Positions 1 to 10,990 of a stretch of 64,000 nt of DNA are shown piece after piece (within the stretch, counting starts at the first letter, position 1; every line of letters begins with the position of its first letter). The stretch lies in assembly GCA_021521415.1 (NCBI GenBank), contig JAIQDT010000301.1, positions 558,001-622,000 on the forward strand. The letters run 5' to 3'. Both the position numbers and the translations under genes were made by a program. Source of the stretch: Bidens hawaiensis. Lineage: Eukaryota; Streptophyta; Magnoliopsida; Asterales; Asteraceae. Under the pieces are notes generated by a model that saw only the letters and a program-made list of their open reading frames with translations, was not told where the DNA came from and ran no database searches.

Positions 1-84
1 TAGCCATTGATTTAGTAAAATCAATGGTTCTAGTAGAGTTCTCCAGTTCTCTCTTTAAAAGGAGTTCTTTTTTGATCTCACCCC

Positions 85-87
<3 letters not shown>
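1..87. other. End of an unidentified repeat, with a short hairpin
   Basis: Bases 3-26 form a hairpin with a 10-bp stem (CCATTGATTT against AAATCAATGG) and a 4-nt loop. The segment runs directly into a TA microsatellite, which is how several MITEs in this window end, so it is probably the right edge of an element that starts outside the window. No coding potential is seen. Confidence 0.35.

Positions 88-140
<53 letters not shown>
88..140. repeat. (TA)n microsatellite
   Basis: An uninterrupted TA run directly abuts the MITE at 141. Two further copies of that MITE (17574, 32929) sit in similar runs. Confidence 0.95.
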
Positions 141-143
<3 letters not shown>

Positions 144-399
144 GAGGGTTATCCTAAAAATAAGTAGTTTCCTAGGAAGACTAAGAATAAATCATATCTA
201 TTGGATCATGTTAATCAATGGTTGAGATTTAAAATTAGCAATAACCGACATTGTTTCCTAGAATTACTCATTCATCATTATAACCGACATAGTTTCCAAG
301 AATTGTTCTTTCACCATCATTTGTAATGCCAAATGTCAAAATTTTGTTGGTTCTTACCATTCCTAGGAAACTTCTTATTCTTATTTGAACCCTTTTCCA
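141..399. mobile_element. MITE family A, copy 1 (complete)
   Basis: A non-coding element of about 259 bp with imperfect terminal inverted repeats of some 45 bp. The left end reads GGGGAGGGTTATCC, and both ends share AGTTTCCTAGGAA. It is flanked on both sides by TA runs. Two more copies are at 17574-17829 and 32929-33150. It carries no transposase and the superfamily is not clear: insertion into TA repeats hides any target-site duplication. Confidence 0.7.
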
Positions 400-415
400 T
401 ATATATATATATATA

Positions 416-443
416 CTAGGATAGAGCTCGTGCGACACACGGG
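416..443 (-). mobile_element. Helitron 3' terminus (element extends right)
   Basis: Read on the - strand, a GC-rich hairpin (427-443, 6-bp stem with one G-U pair, 5-nt loop) is followed by a short spacer and CTAG at 416-419, then T. This is the standard Helitron 3' end, a hairpin shortly before CTRR. The body would lie to the right. I could not find the matching 5' TC end; the body may contain the Gypsy element inserted at 1136. Confidence 0.55.
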
Positions 444-1130
444 TTGGTAAACCAAAATAATAAAAAAACATGGCATTTCCTGAATGTGTAATATATGTTG
501 AGTATTTGATCAAACCACAATTTAAGCTACAAAATTTATATCAGAAATGTCCCTTTCCTGAATTATCAATTTGACCTGTATCGATATATGTGGTGGATCG
601 CACTCAAAATATAAACCCTATAAACTATCAACCGAAACATAGTAAATCACAATCTGCAATATGTTTCGCATAACTTCACTTTCATAAACACCGATACTAA
701 ATTAATTTATCGTGAAACACCAATATTTAAATCTGTATCTTGGTACATTTCCTGATGTCACATGATCAAACACCATAATTTAACTATTGATTATTTACAA
801 ACTTTCTACAGTTTCAAATGAGTTTAGAAATTAAATTCCAAAATTACCCTTGGTGGCCAAATTCATCAAAATCAAAAAATTAAAACTTGCAACCACAAAA
901 TAATATGCAAACTACTTGTATTAACTAAATTAGATCAGCAAAACACAGAGTTTAACACATTGCAAATTTCAAACTTGTAAACTGCACATGCACTTTTCTT
1001 TGATAACTGCAGTGGACCGACTTGAACATCAAATTAGCCTTATTCTTAATGTTGACACATTTGCAATATATGAACCCGTTTATATAGAATCCACCCTTCA
1101 ATCAAAAGTTGTAGATTATATCAAATATTC
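444..1130. other. No gene seen; probable Helitron interior
   Basis: AT-rich sequence with no supported reading frame. A phrase starting ATATCAGAAAT recurs beyond the Gypsy element near 7490, which suggests that 444-1130 and about 7388-7600 share repeat content interrupted by the Gypsy insertion. Confidence 0.4.
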
Positions 1131-1135
1131 CCTTC

Positions 1136-3145
1136 TGTCACACCCCCATCTTAGACCTAGGAGTGTGACTCGACAGTTGGTACCACATTTGTATATAAAT
1201 CAGAGTTGCGGGTTATTAGCGGAAGACTTTACAAAACATGTGGATTTAAAGTTAAAATATTTATATTACATAATACTAGACGAAAGTCTCATTTAGATTT
1301 ACTTGTTTATGAGTTTAACAAAAATCATCATATTTTAATATTCAAACAAAATATCCAAGACATCGGATTCTTGAGCCTTCGTCCTTCAAGCTCTATTCTT
1401 GGTTACCTGCAAAATGCTATTAAAATACGTCAGCAAAGATTGCTAGTGAATATGCTGACGCTAAAATATTTTCTTTTACTTTGTTACCCCTCGAGGGTTA
1501 CGCAAGCCTCGGCCCATCTTGGCTTAGGAATAACAAAGTTAAAACAATATCATTATAAATTCGAGTCTCTACACTAGATCACCCCAGCAAAACACCGCAG
1601 CGTTTCGACGTACTTAGGTACCATAAATATACACAAGGTCATTCTCACTCGAACATACTTTGGTTCGGCCCATCGTGGCTGGAGGTCGTGACCAGGCGTG
1701 GTGCGATGTGCCCACCGCATTTAACCACATATGTAAGGATCCAGACAAACGTATACTATAGCCTGAGGGCTAGGCTCTTACTCTTATTTATAATGTTTTT
1801 TGAGACACTTGGTCTCACATAAAGTTTTTACACATAACACATTTATTTGTTTGAAAACAAGTTTGTAAAAGTGGGGCGTATTCATCTTTGATTGGGATCG
1901 GTTTCCAACACCGTCCTTGAGTCTCTTTCTTGCTATCTCGCACCTATAGTACGAGTATAACCATTTGTTAGTCGGATATACAATCCGGCTTAAGACCTTT
2001 AGTCTTTATTTTACCTCGATGAACCTTTAGTTCATTTCTCAATTACTTGAAAACCTTTAGTTTAAAATTATTGTTTATAAACCTTTAGTTTATTATAAAA
2101 ACCCTACGTTTCTTTTTCTTTAAGAAACGTATTCTTTTCTTTATTATTTAAGAATACTCATTATACTTAAATAATAATAATAGTTATAACAAAGAATTCA
2201 TATAACACATATATATGTACATCTTTTTTTCTTTCTTTCTTTTCTTTGTTATTTCTTTTATTCTCGAGGTATTGAATATAATTTCGACTTAGGGCTTAAG
2301 CCTTTAATATAATATTATATTATTTTCATTTTACATTACGCCTATCCTTGTTGGCGTATTTGGAAACCCTAAGGATTTGAACAGCACTCCCACTTCACTT
2401 GATCAACACTTCCTTATGCCAAACGAAATCACCAATCTTTATTGCTTGTTGGCACGCTTCTCGAGACACCAACACTTCACGGCACGCCCTCCAAGATGAT
2501 CGTCGGGACGTCGGTATCGGATCGCCTTTTTGATATACGTCGTCGGAAAAATGGCACGTTTATCTCGGTATGGCACAGAAAACGAGGAATCAGGTACGTT
2601 TATCGATGTGGATCGATGGCACATTTTTCGAGGTATAGAGAGATGTTTAGAGAGAGAGTTATAAACTGAATTTGGTGTGAGATTATGAAGACCCGGACCT
2701 TGCTATTTAAAGGCAAGATTTTGGATCCCATCGCGGTACGCGATGAGTTCCTTGGCTGGCCCGTCACGTAGCGCGACGTAGGCCTGGCCAGTCACCCACT
2801 AGAACTGCCACGTGTCGACACGCGGCAGGCGTCATGCCGCGTGGAAGCATACGGTGCCACCGTGTGCCACATGGCACACGTGTCAAAACGTGTAAGGCCA
2901 CGTCATCGCGGTACGCGATGACGTAGGCTCAACATTGATCGCGTATCGCTGTTGACCTTATCTAGAAGCTTTGACTAAGCCCCATCGCGATACGCGATGT
3001 TCTTGTCTTTTGTCCCGTCGCGTAGAGCGATAGGACAAGAATACAAAATTTACATTTTAGTCCCTGGAGTTTGGATTTTGGCAGATTCGATCCCTTAACT
3101 TTGGAAAAGTTTACATTTTTGGCTCAAAATTTCCGTGATGTTACA
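1136..3145 (-). repeat. 3' LTR of Gypsy G1
   Basis: A 2010-bp LTR that in element sense begins TGTAACATCACGG and ends GGGTGTGACA. Bases 2540-3145 match the partial LTR at 6767-7382 closely. The GC-rich part (2700-3020) holds near-perfect palindromes of the form CATCGCG-N-TACGCGATG at 2729, 2904 and 2983. The TATA position (2703-2711) reads TTTAAATAG here and TATAAATAG in the other copy. Confidence 0.85.
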
Positions 3146-3158
3146 TCCTCTCCACCTT
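3146..3158 (-). other. Polypurine tract of G1
   Basis: On the element strand the purine-rich run AAGGTGGAGAGGA lies directly before the TG of the 3' LTR. It would prime plus-strand DNA synthesis. Confidence 0.7.
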
Positions 3159-3185
3159 GAAATAAATCTCGTCCTCGAGATTGCT

Positions 3186-5900
3186 TCACGAGAACAAGTG
3201 GGGGTATTTTCTTCTCATTTCCGACTCGAGTTCCCAAGTATACTCGGGTCCTCTTCGCGAATCCCATTTCACTTTCACTATTTTCAATGTTTGAGTTTCT
3301 TTAGTTTTGAATTTTCGATTTGAATTGGTTTTTCAATGAATTTTAAATTCTCGTTTATTTCCACATCTTTTAAAGGCATTGAAAGAGATTCATCGGCTAA
3401 ACATTTACGCAGATTCGAGATATGGAATACGTCGTGTATCCCTTGCATTTCCTCGGGTAGTCGCAATCGTATGCTACAGTACCAATTCGTTCAAGTACCT
3501 CAAAGGGTCCAACGAATCGGGGACTTAACTTTCCCTTCTTGCCGAAGCGAACTACGCCTTTCCATGGCGAAACTTTCAAAAGAATTTTATCACCGATATT
3601 GAACTCTAACGGCTTACGAAAGACATCGGGGTAACTCTTTTGGCGATCATGTGCCGTCTTAAGTCGTTCACGGATTTGAATAACTTTTCCGGTAGTTTCT
3701 TGGACTATCTCGGGTCCAGATAATTGATTATCTCCAATTTCAAACCAACACACGGGCGTTCTACATTTTCGACCATATAACACCTCAAATGGTGCGGCTT
3801 GAATAATTGCATGATAACTATTGTTATACGAAAATTCCATTAGGGGTAAGTGGTCATCCCAACTTCCACCTAAGTCTATCACACAAGCTCGGAGCATGTC
3901 TTCCAACGTTTGAATCGTCCTTTTGCTTTGTCCATCGGTTTGCGGATGATAGGCAGTGCTAAGGTTTAACTTTGTACCAAGCGCTTGTTCGAAGCTATTC
4001 CAAAAATGAGACGTGAAACGACTGTCTCGATCAGAAATTATGGACAGTGGTACTCCATGTAAAGAAACAATGTTGTTAACATAGATACGAGCTAATTTGT
4101 CAATTGAGTACGACTCATTGATGGGTATGAAGTGTGCGGACTTTGTTAATCGATCCATAATCACCCAGATTGCATTATGTTGTCGAGTCATTTTAGGGAC
4201 TTTGGTAATGAAATCCATAGTAATCAACTCCCACTTGTATACGGGAATTTCGGGTTGCTGAAGCAATCCCGAAGGCTTTTGATGTTCAGCCTTGACTTTC
4301 AAACACGTCAAACATTTCGCCACGTGCGAAGCGACATCCCTTTTTATCCCATTCCACCAATAGTTTGCCTTGAGGTTATGGTACATTTTGTCGCTCCCGG
4401 GATGCATCATATACTTAGATTTGTGAGCTTCACTCAAAATTTTCTCACGCAAGTCCCCAACGATTGGTACCCAAATTCTATTTCCGAGTCTAAGGATACC
4501 ATCGTCACCTTTGACTAACGAGTCAATGGTGCCGTTACGTTTTTCGTCGAAGATTTGGTTCTCGTTGATGGCTTGAATTTGCGCCGTTTTGATTTGTTCG
4601 AGGAGGTCAATTTGGAGTTCTGGACGTAACGCTCGGACTCTTTTTGGCTTCTCGTGCTCTTTACGACTTAAGGCATCAACCACGACGTTGGCTTTGCCTT
4701 CATGATAAACAATTTCACAATCATAGTCGTTAAGAGTCTCCATCCAGCGTCTTTGGCGCATGTTGAGCTCCTTTTGATCAAAGATGTGTTTTAAGCTCTT
4801 ATGATCAGTGTACACGGTAAATCTTACTCCATAGAGATAGTGCATCCATATCTTAAGTGCGAAGATTATGGCGCCTAACTCTAGATCGTGAGTCGTATAG
4901 TTCTTTTCGTGTACCTTCAATTGACGAGAGGCGTAAGTGATTACTTTCTTTCGTTGCATTAGATCGCACCCTAAACCAGAATGGGATGCGTCACTAAAGA
5001 CAACAAAATCTTCAGTACCTTCTAGCAAGGCCAGTATAGGTGCTTGGGTAAGCTTTTGTTTGAGTATATCGAACGCCTCTTGTTGCTTTGGTCCCCATTC
5101 ATATTTGATGTTCTTACGAGTCAAGGAGGTTAGGAGAACAACGATTCGAGAAAAGTTTTCGATGAATCTTCGATAATAGCCGGCCAATCCAAAGAAGCTT
5201 CGAATCTCGGTTGGCGACTTTGGAATCTCTCACTTAGAGATAGCTTCAATCTTAGCGGGGTCTACTTGAATTCCATTAACGTTGATGATGTGACCAAGAA
5301 ATTGCACCTCGTGCAACCAGAACTCGCATTTCGAGAACTTAGCGTACAATTTATCGGTTCTAAGAATATCAAGTAATGTTCGAAGGTGATTTTCATGATC
5401 GTCCTTAGACTTAGAATAAATTAATATGTCGTCGATGAATACGATCACAAATTTATCCAAGTAAGGCTTACAAATACGATTCATCATGTCCATGAACGCA
5501 GCCGGCGCATTAGTAAGTCCAAATGGCATAACGGTGAACTCGTAATGGCCATACCTTGTTCGAAACGCGGTTTTAGGAATATATTCGGATTGAACCTTGA
5601 GTTGGTGATAGCCGGAACGAAGATCGATTTTAGAAAAGAAGTTAGCACCTTGAAGTTGGTCAAAAAGATCGTCGATTCGAGGAAGTGGATATCGATTCTT
5701 GATTGTGACTTTGTTGAGAGCTCGGTAATCGATGCACATACGCATGGATCCATCCTTCTTCTTGACGAATAGTATCGGCGCTCCCCATGGTGATGAACTT
5801 GGTCGTATGAATCCTTTCTCGAGAAGCTCGTCAAGTTGTTTCTTCAATTCTTTCATCTCAGTTGGTTCGAGGCGATACGGAGCTTTAGCGATCAGAGCAG
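3186..5900 (-). pseudogene. Gypsy G1 pol: RT, RNase H, integrase, chromodomain-like tail (broken)
   Basis: This encoded the polymerase half of a Ty3/Gypsy polyprotein. In order: reverse transcriptase beginning at the PYRL segment (about 5880), with [10 protein letters not shown] and the active-site motif VFIDD; RNase H with SDASHSGLG, HDLELGAI, YTDHKSL and VDALSR; integrase with an HHCC zinc site (HPGSDKMYHN, CLTC); and a chromodomain-like end closing at 3186. The frame is intact for 596 codons (3397-5187). Lesions: a TGA at about 5229-5231 where a Trp codon is expected (IS-K-stop just before the GYYRRF block), a frameshift near 3440-3466 and another near 3290. The third integrase catalytic residue, expected Glu in GQSERT, reads Lys (GQSKRT; codon 3922-3924). 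The N-terminal half of the polyprotein is missing. Confidence 0.88.
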
Positions 5901-5904
5901 TTGG

Positions 5905-6766
5905 AAGCCACCGTAAGCTACGGTGGCTACCGTAGTTTACGGTGGGACTGACGCTGAAACTTGTAACAGCCTTATAAAGTCGTTTTAGGGTTGGCTTTTG
6001 ACATTCTTATTATTATCTTTCAACTAAGGACGACCTAAGGGCGATTTGGAGGTGCCATAGCTTAATTTTGAGTGTGGTAATCATTAGAAACTCTATTTTG
6101 ATTCATATGCAAACTATAATCGAAGGGATAACGAACGGAATCATGCTCGGCTAAATCCCTTTGTGTTTTCCCTCGGATTGTAAGGTTTATCATGTTTGTT
6201 TGGTTAAATGTTTAGACAATTTCTGAGATAATATTTGATTTTATTGATTTCATTATTATGGTGTTTATGTATTGGTTGATAGATTGTTAGTTTATCGATT
6301 TTGTGTTCTAAACCGTTAATTCTTGGTTTTGTATGTAATCGAGATTAATCGGGAGGGATTTAAGGTTGGGTAAACTAATTGGTTTTCGAGTGATCACCTT
6401 GCGTTGTATGATCCAAGTACTTGATCTTCAATTATCGCAATCGTTTACATAAACACGAACTTTATCTATTTTTCATCTTAGTTAAACACTAACCGTAACA
6501 TTCATGGAAACCTGAAACCGAGGGAAGGCATATTTTCGCATATTGATTAAAACTCGTTAAATTGCTTTCGGTTCTTTTCGTTAATCAAATCAACCAATAA
6601 AATACTTGAGTTTATTTTCTGCATTTAGTTTAATATAGATTAAATACAAAGCTACTTAGTAACACATTTTCCACAAACTCCCTGTGTTCGATACCCGCTT
6701 ACCGCTATCTAATAGTTGTAATCGGTTTATCTTTGAGTGAGTCTTTGACACGTTGTCAACACGTGT
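5905..6766. other. Foreign segment replacing the 5' half of G1
   Basis: Homology to Gypsy pol stops near 5900 and LTR homology resumes near 6767. The segment opens with an imperfect double palindrome (5909-5943) built on CCACCGTAAGC / GCTTACGGTGG, and near its right end reads CTCCCTGTGTTCGATACCC, resembling the end region of another LTR-retroelement group. It contains no reading frame of note. I cannot name its source. Confidence 0.5.
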
Positions 6767-7382
6767 CGACACGTTGTCGGAAAAATGGCACGTTTATTGA
6801 GGTATGGCACGGAAAACGAGGAATCGGGTACGTTTATCGAGGTGGATCGATGGCACGTTTTTCGAGGTATAGAGAGATGTTTAGAGAGAGTTATAAACTG
6901 AATTTGGTGTGAGATTATGAAGACCCGGACCTTGCTATTTATAGGCAAGATTTTGGATCCCATCGCGGTACGCGATGGGTTCCTTGGCTGGCCCGTCGCG
7001 TAGCGTGACATAGGCTTGGCTAGTCACCCACTAGACCTGCCACGTGTCGACGCGTGGCAGGCGTCATGCCGCGTGGCAGCAGACGGTGCCACCGTGTGCC
7101 ACGTGGCACACGTGTCAAAACGTGTCAGGCCACGTCATCGCGGTACGCGACGCGATGACGTACGCTAAACAGTGATCTCGTATCGCTGTTGACCTTATCT
7201 AGAAGCTTTGACTAAGCCCCATCGCGATATGCGATGGGCTTGTCTTTTGTCCCGTCGCATAGCGCGGTAGGACACGAAAACAGAATTTACATTTTAGTCC
7301 CTGGAGTTTGGATTTTGGCAGATTTGATCCCCTAACTTTGGAAAAGTTGACATTTTTGGCTCAAAATTTCCGTGATGTTACA
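6767..7382 (-). repeat. Partial 5' LTR of Gypsy G1
   Basis: About 616 bp matching bases 2540-3145 of the other LTR with scattered substitutions, ending in the expected TTACA followed by the CCTTC duplication. The PBS-proximal 1.4 kb of this LTR is missing. Confidence 0.8.
6935..6943 (-). promoter_or_regulatory. TATA box of the G1 LTR promoter
   Basis: On the element strand the LTR has TATAAATAG in a GC-rich setting, the usual place for an LTR core promoter. The equivalent bases in the other LTR (2703-2711) read TTTAAATAG, a weakened box. Confidence 0.55.
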
Positions 7383-7387
7383 CCTTC

Positions 7388-8367
7388 TGCTATACTACAC
7401 GTTATTTCAATTTATTGAAAATTACCCTAATGATATAATTTTGACCCCACATCATGATTTTAACCTACAACCAAACTTTTAGTATGAAACATATCAGAAA
7501 TATCCTGGCACCTAAATCCTCTTTATTGACCCGTAATCAAAATCTGAACTCACTTCAATATGTTATTGAATCAATCAAATCTTGAATTCCCAATATACCC
7601 TTAAATCCAAATTAAATTAAATTTAATTTTCAAAAATCTTGAGTCTCGTGTGGAATCAAAAGAGCTAATCCTATATCTGTTGACCAACCGTAAGTCCCAC
7701 ATATTATTTTGAACTAAATATGAGCATAACCCGCACGTTTAAATTAACATCAAAATTAATAATACACAAATAAGGAATCTTTTAAGTTATAAAATAATAT
7801 AATTTAAAACAGCTCGTTTCGACCCAAATTCATCCTTATCGTAACACTTTTTTACCCGCTTGTTTTGACCTAAACCAATTTGATACTCTTTTAAAAAAAA
7901 GTTTCGACTTAATTAAACCAGAAATACAGTAATGGATTAACATATCAATGGTTATGATTAAAACTTACGTAGTTAACATAATCTAAGTGACGATTCAAAA
8001 TTAAATCTTACTAAGAATGACAAACAATGGAGACGAATAAGGGCCGTTCCTTGTATTGTAGAGTACCACCAAAAGCGTTAGGCTAACGAAGCGTTACATT
8101 TGAAATTGTACCATTTGTAGAAAGGACACATGTAGTGTTTGACCCATGTTGAGCAAAGGATATAATCTTCATATTAACATCCTAGACACACAAAAAAAAA
8201 TCTTAATTAGTGATGTAAATACTTTGAAGTCAAATTTAATCTCTTGCTATCCTTTTTTTTCGATATAATTTGAAGTCAAAATTACCTATTTCTGAATAGA
8301 TAATCATTGACCTGTAATCATAACATTTTCATCAAAACACGTGATACGCTCATATTTTCCAAATCAT
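7388..8367. other. AT-rich stretch without a recognised gene
   Basis: No supported reading frame or repeat boundary was found. Text near 7487 resembles text near 540, probably the two sides of one older repeat split by G1. Confidence 0.35.
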
Positions 8368-8535
8368 TCAAAGGCACCAAATTGTGATGTGGGAGTACAT
8401 ATAATTCTTCCCATTAATCTTCAAATTCTTATATTTAGTCAGTTGCTGTAGTTGACTTTTGGATTTTTGAAGCTCTAATGCTTCCAATGAAAGCCGTTCA
8501 ATCTCCCTATCTTTACCAATCTTAATGAAAGCCAT
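8368..8535 (-). pseudogene. Gene fragment resembling nuclear-pore anchor NUA/TPR coiled coil
   Basis: A 56-codon open stretch on the - strand (ATG at 8533-8535, TGA at 8368-8370). Its middle reads IGKDREIERLSLEALEL followed by QKSKSQLQQL and KNLKINGKN. This pattern, spacing included, resembles my memory of the N-terminal coiled-coil region of plant NUA (the TPR/Mlp nuclear-basket protein). If so, it is one exon of a large scaffold gene, isolated in non-coding, transposon-rich DNA with no flanking exons seen, so a captured or relict fragment and not a functional gene. The resemblance is from memory, and a generic coiled coil could look similar. Confidence 0.45.
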
Positions 8536-9714
8536 TAACCATAAGAGTTACAAATAAATTGGTATTTCAGAAAATTACAACCTCAAATGACATAGAAGGT
8601 AACTCATGTAAAGCGAAAAAAATGCAAGAATACTACTTTATTCAATTTAAAGTACATTTTTCTAACTTATCTGGTAGATATAGATATTCAAAAAGAAAAA
8701 TAAATATGAGAAAAATTATCCTTGGCGTTAATTTTTTATACATCTAAAACCTCAAGAAAGAACTAAGAAACAATTTAATAGCATTATTGAAATATTAAAT
8801 CTCACACTACTTAAAAAAGGTTGCAACTACAGATAAAACTACTAGAAAAACGTAACTATGAACATATAACAACAAAAGAAAGCCAATTCTTATTACAAAA
8901 GGTATAGGCAAAGGCTATTAGATCCCAAATGGATTCAAATGATATTCAAGGCTATTATTTTCATTTGTCAAGTTGATATTGTCAAAATAAATCATAATGT
9001 TATGATGCATGTCAAATTGAGATGGCTAGAGAGTATATGCAATTATGTACATAAGCAAATGATCATATATAGATTATACACATCGCCAAGAGAGACTGTC
9101 ATTACTTTCATTTCTAGCTGTACAAATTAAAGCCATCAACAACTTTACTTACAAATCCATATTTCAATGCCTACTAAAAGTATACATGTTCCAAATGAGT
9201 GCACATTATCACATATCAGTATAATAAAACAAATTGATGGGAAAAGTATCTCAATAAAACCAATTAAACATGATAAGTTCCAATTAAAAACGGTAAACTG
9301 GACACTATTCATAAAAAAAAACCTTTGTTAAAGTACAAATTTGAATCAACAATAGAAATGTAAAATCAAAATACCTAAAATTTCACTAAAATCAAACTTG
9401 TATGTGTTTGAACAAAATCGATATAAAAAAACACAATTAATCAAGAACATAATTCAAAAGAGGGTAAGTTTAATGAGCCCTAATTGTACCAGGACGTAAG
9501 ATGAAGGTATCGATTTAACCTTTTTCATCTTAAATCGCGAAATTAGACACATACCTATAGATTCAATGATGATTGTGGACGCAAGTCTGATTTCGTGTAG
9601 ATGTGCATTTCTTTGGTTGCCACATAAGTCAAATGGGTTATTTGGCTGACAAGTGTTCAAATGGTGTGTATGGATGCCAATTGTCCAAATTGTTCTTCCT
9701 TTATTATATATATA
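8536..9714. other. AT-rich stretch without a recognised gene
   Basis: Short open stretches occur but show no domain, codon bias or splice logic that I can support. It may belong to the same relict unit as the NUA-like fragment. Confidence 0.35.
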
Positions 9715-9962
9715 TAGAGCCATGACTAGTTGGACATTTTTGGGCCTAAAAAACAAATGCGAAGCTGCAGGAATTCGATCGTGGGCTCCCATGATTAAAG
9801 GGCTGAACTCTAACCACCAAACTACAGCGAAGGAATGTTTGTAAAGTTGTAAATATAATATATATTTCTTTATCTAATAATTTTTTTAAAAGAATGAGGC
9901 CTTAAAAATTTGTAAGCCTAAAGGTCTAACTTTACTTACTAAGCTTGTTGGGCCGGCCCTGA
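9715..9962 (-). mobile_element. Non-autonomous repeat with tRNA-like pol III boxes
   Basis: On the - strand an A-box-like TAGTTTGGTGGTTAGAG (about 9809-9825) and a B-box-like GATCGAATTCC (9770-9780) are spaced as in a tRNA-derived SINE. The right end reads GGGCCGGCCCTGA. The element at 49779-50159 shares this GGCCGG terminus, a GGCCT...CTTTTAAAAAAATTAT block and a tRNA-like middle, so the two appear to be one family. Boundaries are approximate and I see no clear target duplication. Confidence 0.5.
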
Positions 9963-10411
9963 TGCCCATTCAATAATTGATGTATGATTTTTAAATAGTC
10001 GTTATTTTCAAATGTTCGTTCAAACGAATTTTAAATTTTTTATTTATAAAGGCAATAGATATTACTATCTTATAACGTGTTTAATAGACCAAATTTTCGT
10101 TGAATTGTGTGTTCGTTAGAAATTATGACGATGGGGCCAACAACTACAACTCTCATTGATTGCTCACACATCCTTCTTTTCAACGATTTATGGACTTGAC
10201 TAATATTTTTCACACTTTCACATTTGACTGATAGTAAGTTCCAACTACATTTTTCGTAAATTTAAATATTGATGTAATTAATAATATATATGGATTATAT
10301 GTGCAGTTACTAAAAGTATAATACTTGGCATTTATCGTACCAATACGACCTAAATATAGGTCATTTGGGGCTGTTTTTGTATTTGAAACATTTTCAGCAC
10401 CAGTTGTATTC
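9963..10411. other. AT-rich stretch, nothing recognised
   Basis: No reading frame, inverted repeat or pol III boxes that I can support. Confidence 0.35.
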
Positions 10412-10990
10412 TAACGCTCTGTTCTCGAGTTAATTTAAAGGTATGATAATTTAAATAGAAAAGAAAATATTATTGTGTTCTATATGACTTTTAAGGAAAG
10501 AAAATAAATGAATTTAGAGTAAATTGTGTTCCTGAGTTCATTAAATATAGAAAAAGAAAATAAATAGAAAGAAAACAATGAGAAATAAATAGCAAATTCG
10601 AAGAATATGTTTTCTTTCTAATTTGAAAAGAAATAGGAAGAAAAGAAAGTAAAAATAAAATAGGAATCCCACAAGGGCTTTATAGCCTAGTGGCATCTTG
10701 ATGGTGGGATAAGGCTTAGAGACCATAAGGTCCTGGGTTCGAATCTCACAAAGGGGTTTTCTCAAGATTTATTGGGTTTTCTCCTGAATTGGTGGTTAGG
10801 CATTATTGCCTAGTGGAGATGGATATGATCGCGTGGTTCTGCTGGTGACACGATGATACTCCAGTGGTCCGTGAGTGATCCTAATTTGTCGTTCCAAAAA
10901 AAATATAAAATAGGAAAGAAATGAAAACAAAATTTTTCCTTTCTTTTCTTTTCTTTTCTCACATTAAGTGAACTCGGGAACTGAGCGTAA
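10412..10990. mobile_element. Tourist-like (PIF/Harbinger) MITE containing a SINE
   Basis: Terminal inverted repeats CGCTCTGTTCTCGAGTT (from 10415) and its near-complement AACTCGGGAACTGAGCG (ending 10987), flanked by TAA on both sides (10412-10414, 10988-10990). A 3-bp TWA duplication with TIRs is the Harbinger/Tourist pattern. The interior is purine-rich, non-coding and interrupted by the SINE at 10667-10904. Confidence 0.7.
10667..10904 (+). mobile_element. tRNA-derived SINE with 12-bp target duplication
   Basis: About 238 bp. It starts TCCCACAAGGG and has an A-box-like TAGCCTAGTGGCATCTTG and a B-box GGTTCGAATCTC. It ends in an A-rich tail (10896-10903) after GTCGTTCC. It is flanked by perfect 12-bp direct repeats ATAAAATAGGAA (10655-10666 and 10905-10916), the hallmark of LINE-mediated insertion. 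It is transcribed by RNA polymerase III in living copies and encodes no protein. Confidence 0.88.

Larger units (their letters stand above)
1131..7387 (-). mobile_element. Gypsy chromovirus G1 with 5-bp target duplication
   Basis: An LTR retrotransposon inserted on the - strand. The element occupies 1136-7382 and is flanked by identical 5-bp duplications CCTTC (1131-1135 and 7383-7387). Left to right: complete 3' LTR (1136-3145), polypurine tract, pol (3186-about 5900), an unrelated segment (5905-6766), then only the far part of the 5' LTR (6767-7382). Gag, protease and most of the 5' LTR are gone, yet the target duplication is intact. The replacement therefore happened inside one inserted copy, or the copy was already chimeric when it inserted. 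The integrase C-terminus with a chromodomain-like tail fits the Tekay/Del chromovirus group. Confidence 0.85.

Noticed and set aside
988..1577. Two overlapping + strand open stretches of 102 and 123 codons
   Set aside because: They cross the edge and interior of the G1 LTR (starts at 1136), have no domain, and run antisense to the element.
4177..5935. Several + strand open stretches across G1 pol
   Set aside because: They are antisense shadows of the RT, RNase H and integrase coding sequence on the - strand.
9766..9780. CTGCAGGAATTCGAT, another vector-like string
   Set aside because: It is part of the B-box region of a dispersed repeat, so a natural origin is enough.
9454..9792. A 112-codon - strand open stretch
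   Set aside because: It spans the tRNA-like repeat and unrelated flank, with no domain or codon bias to support a gene.
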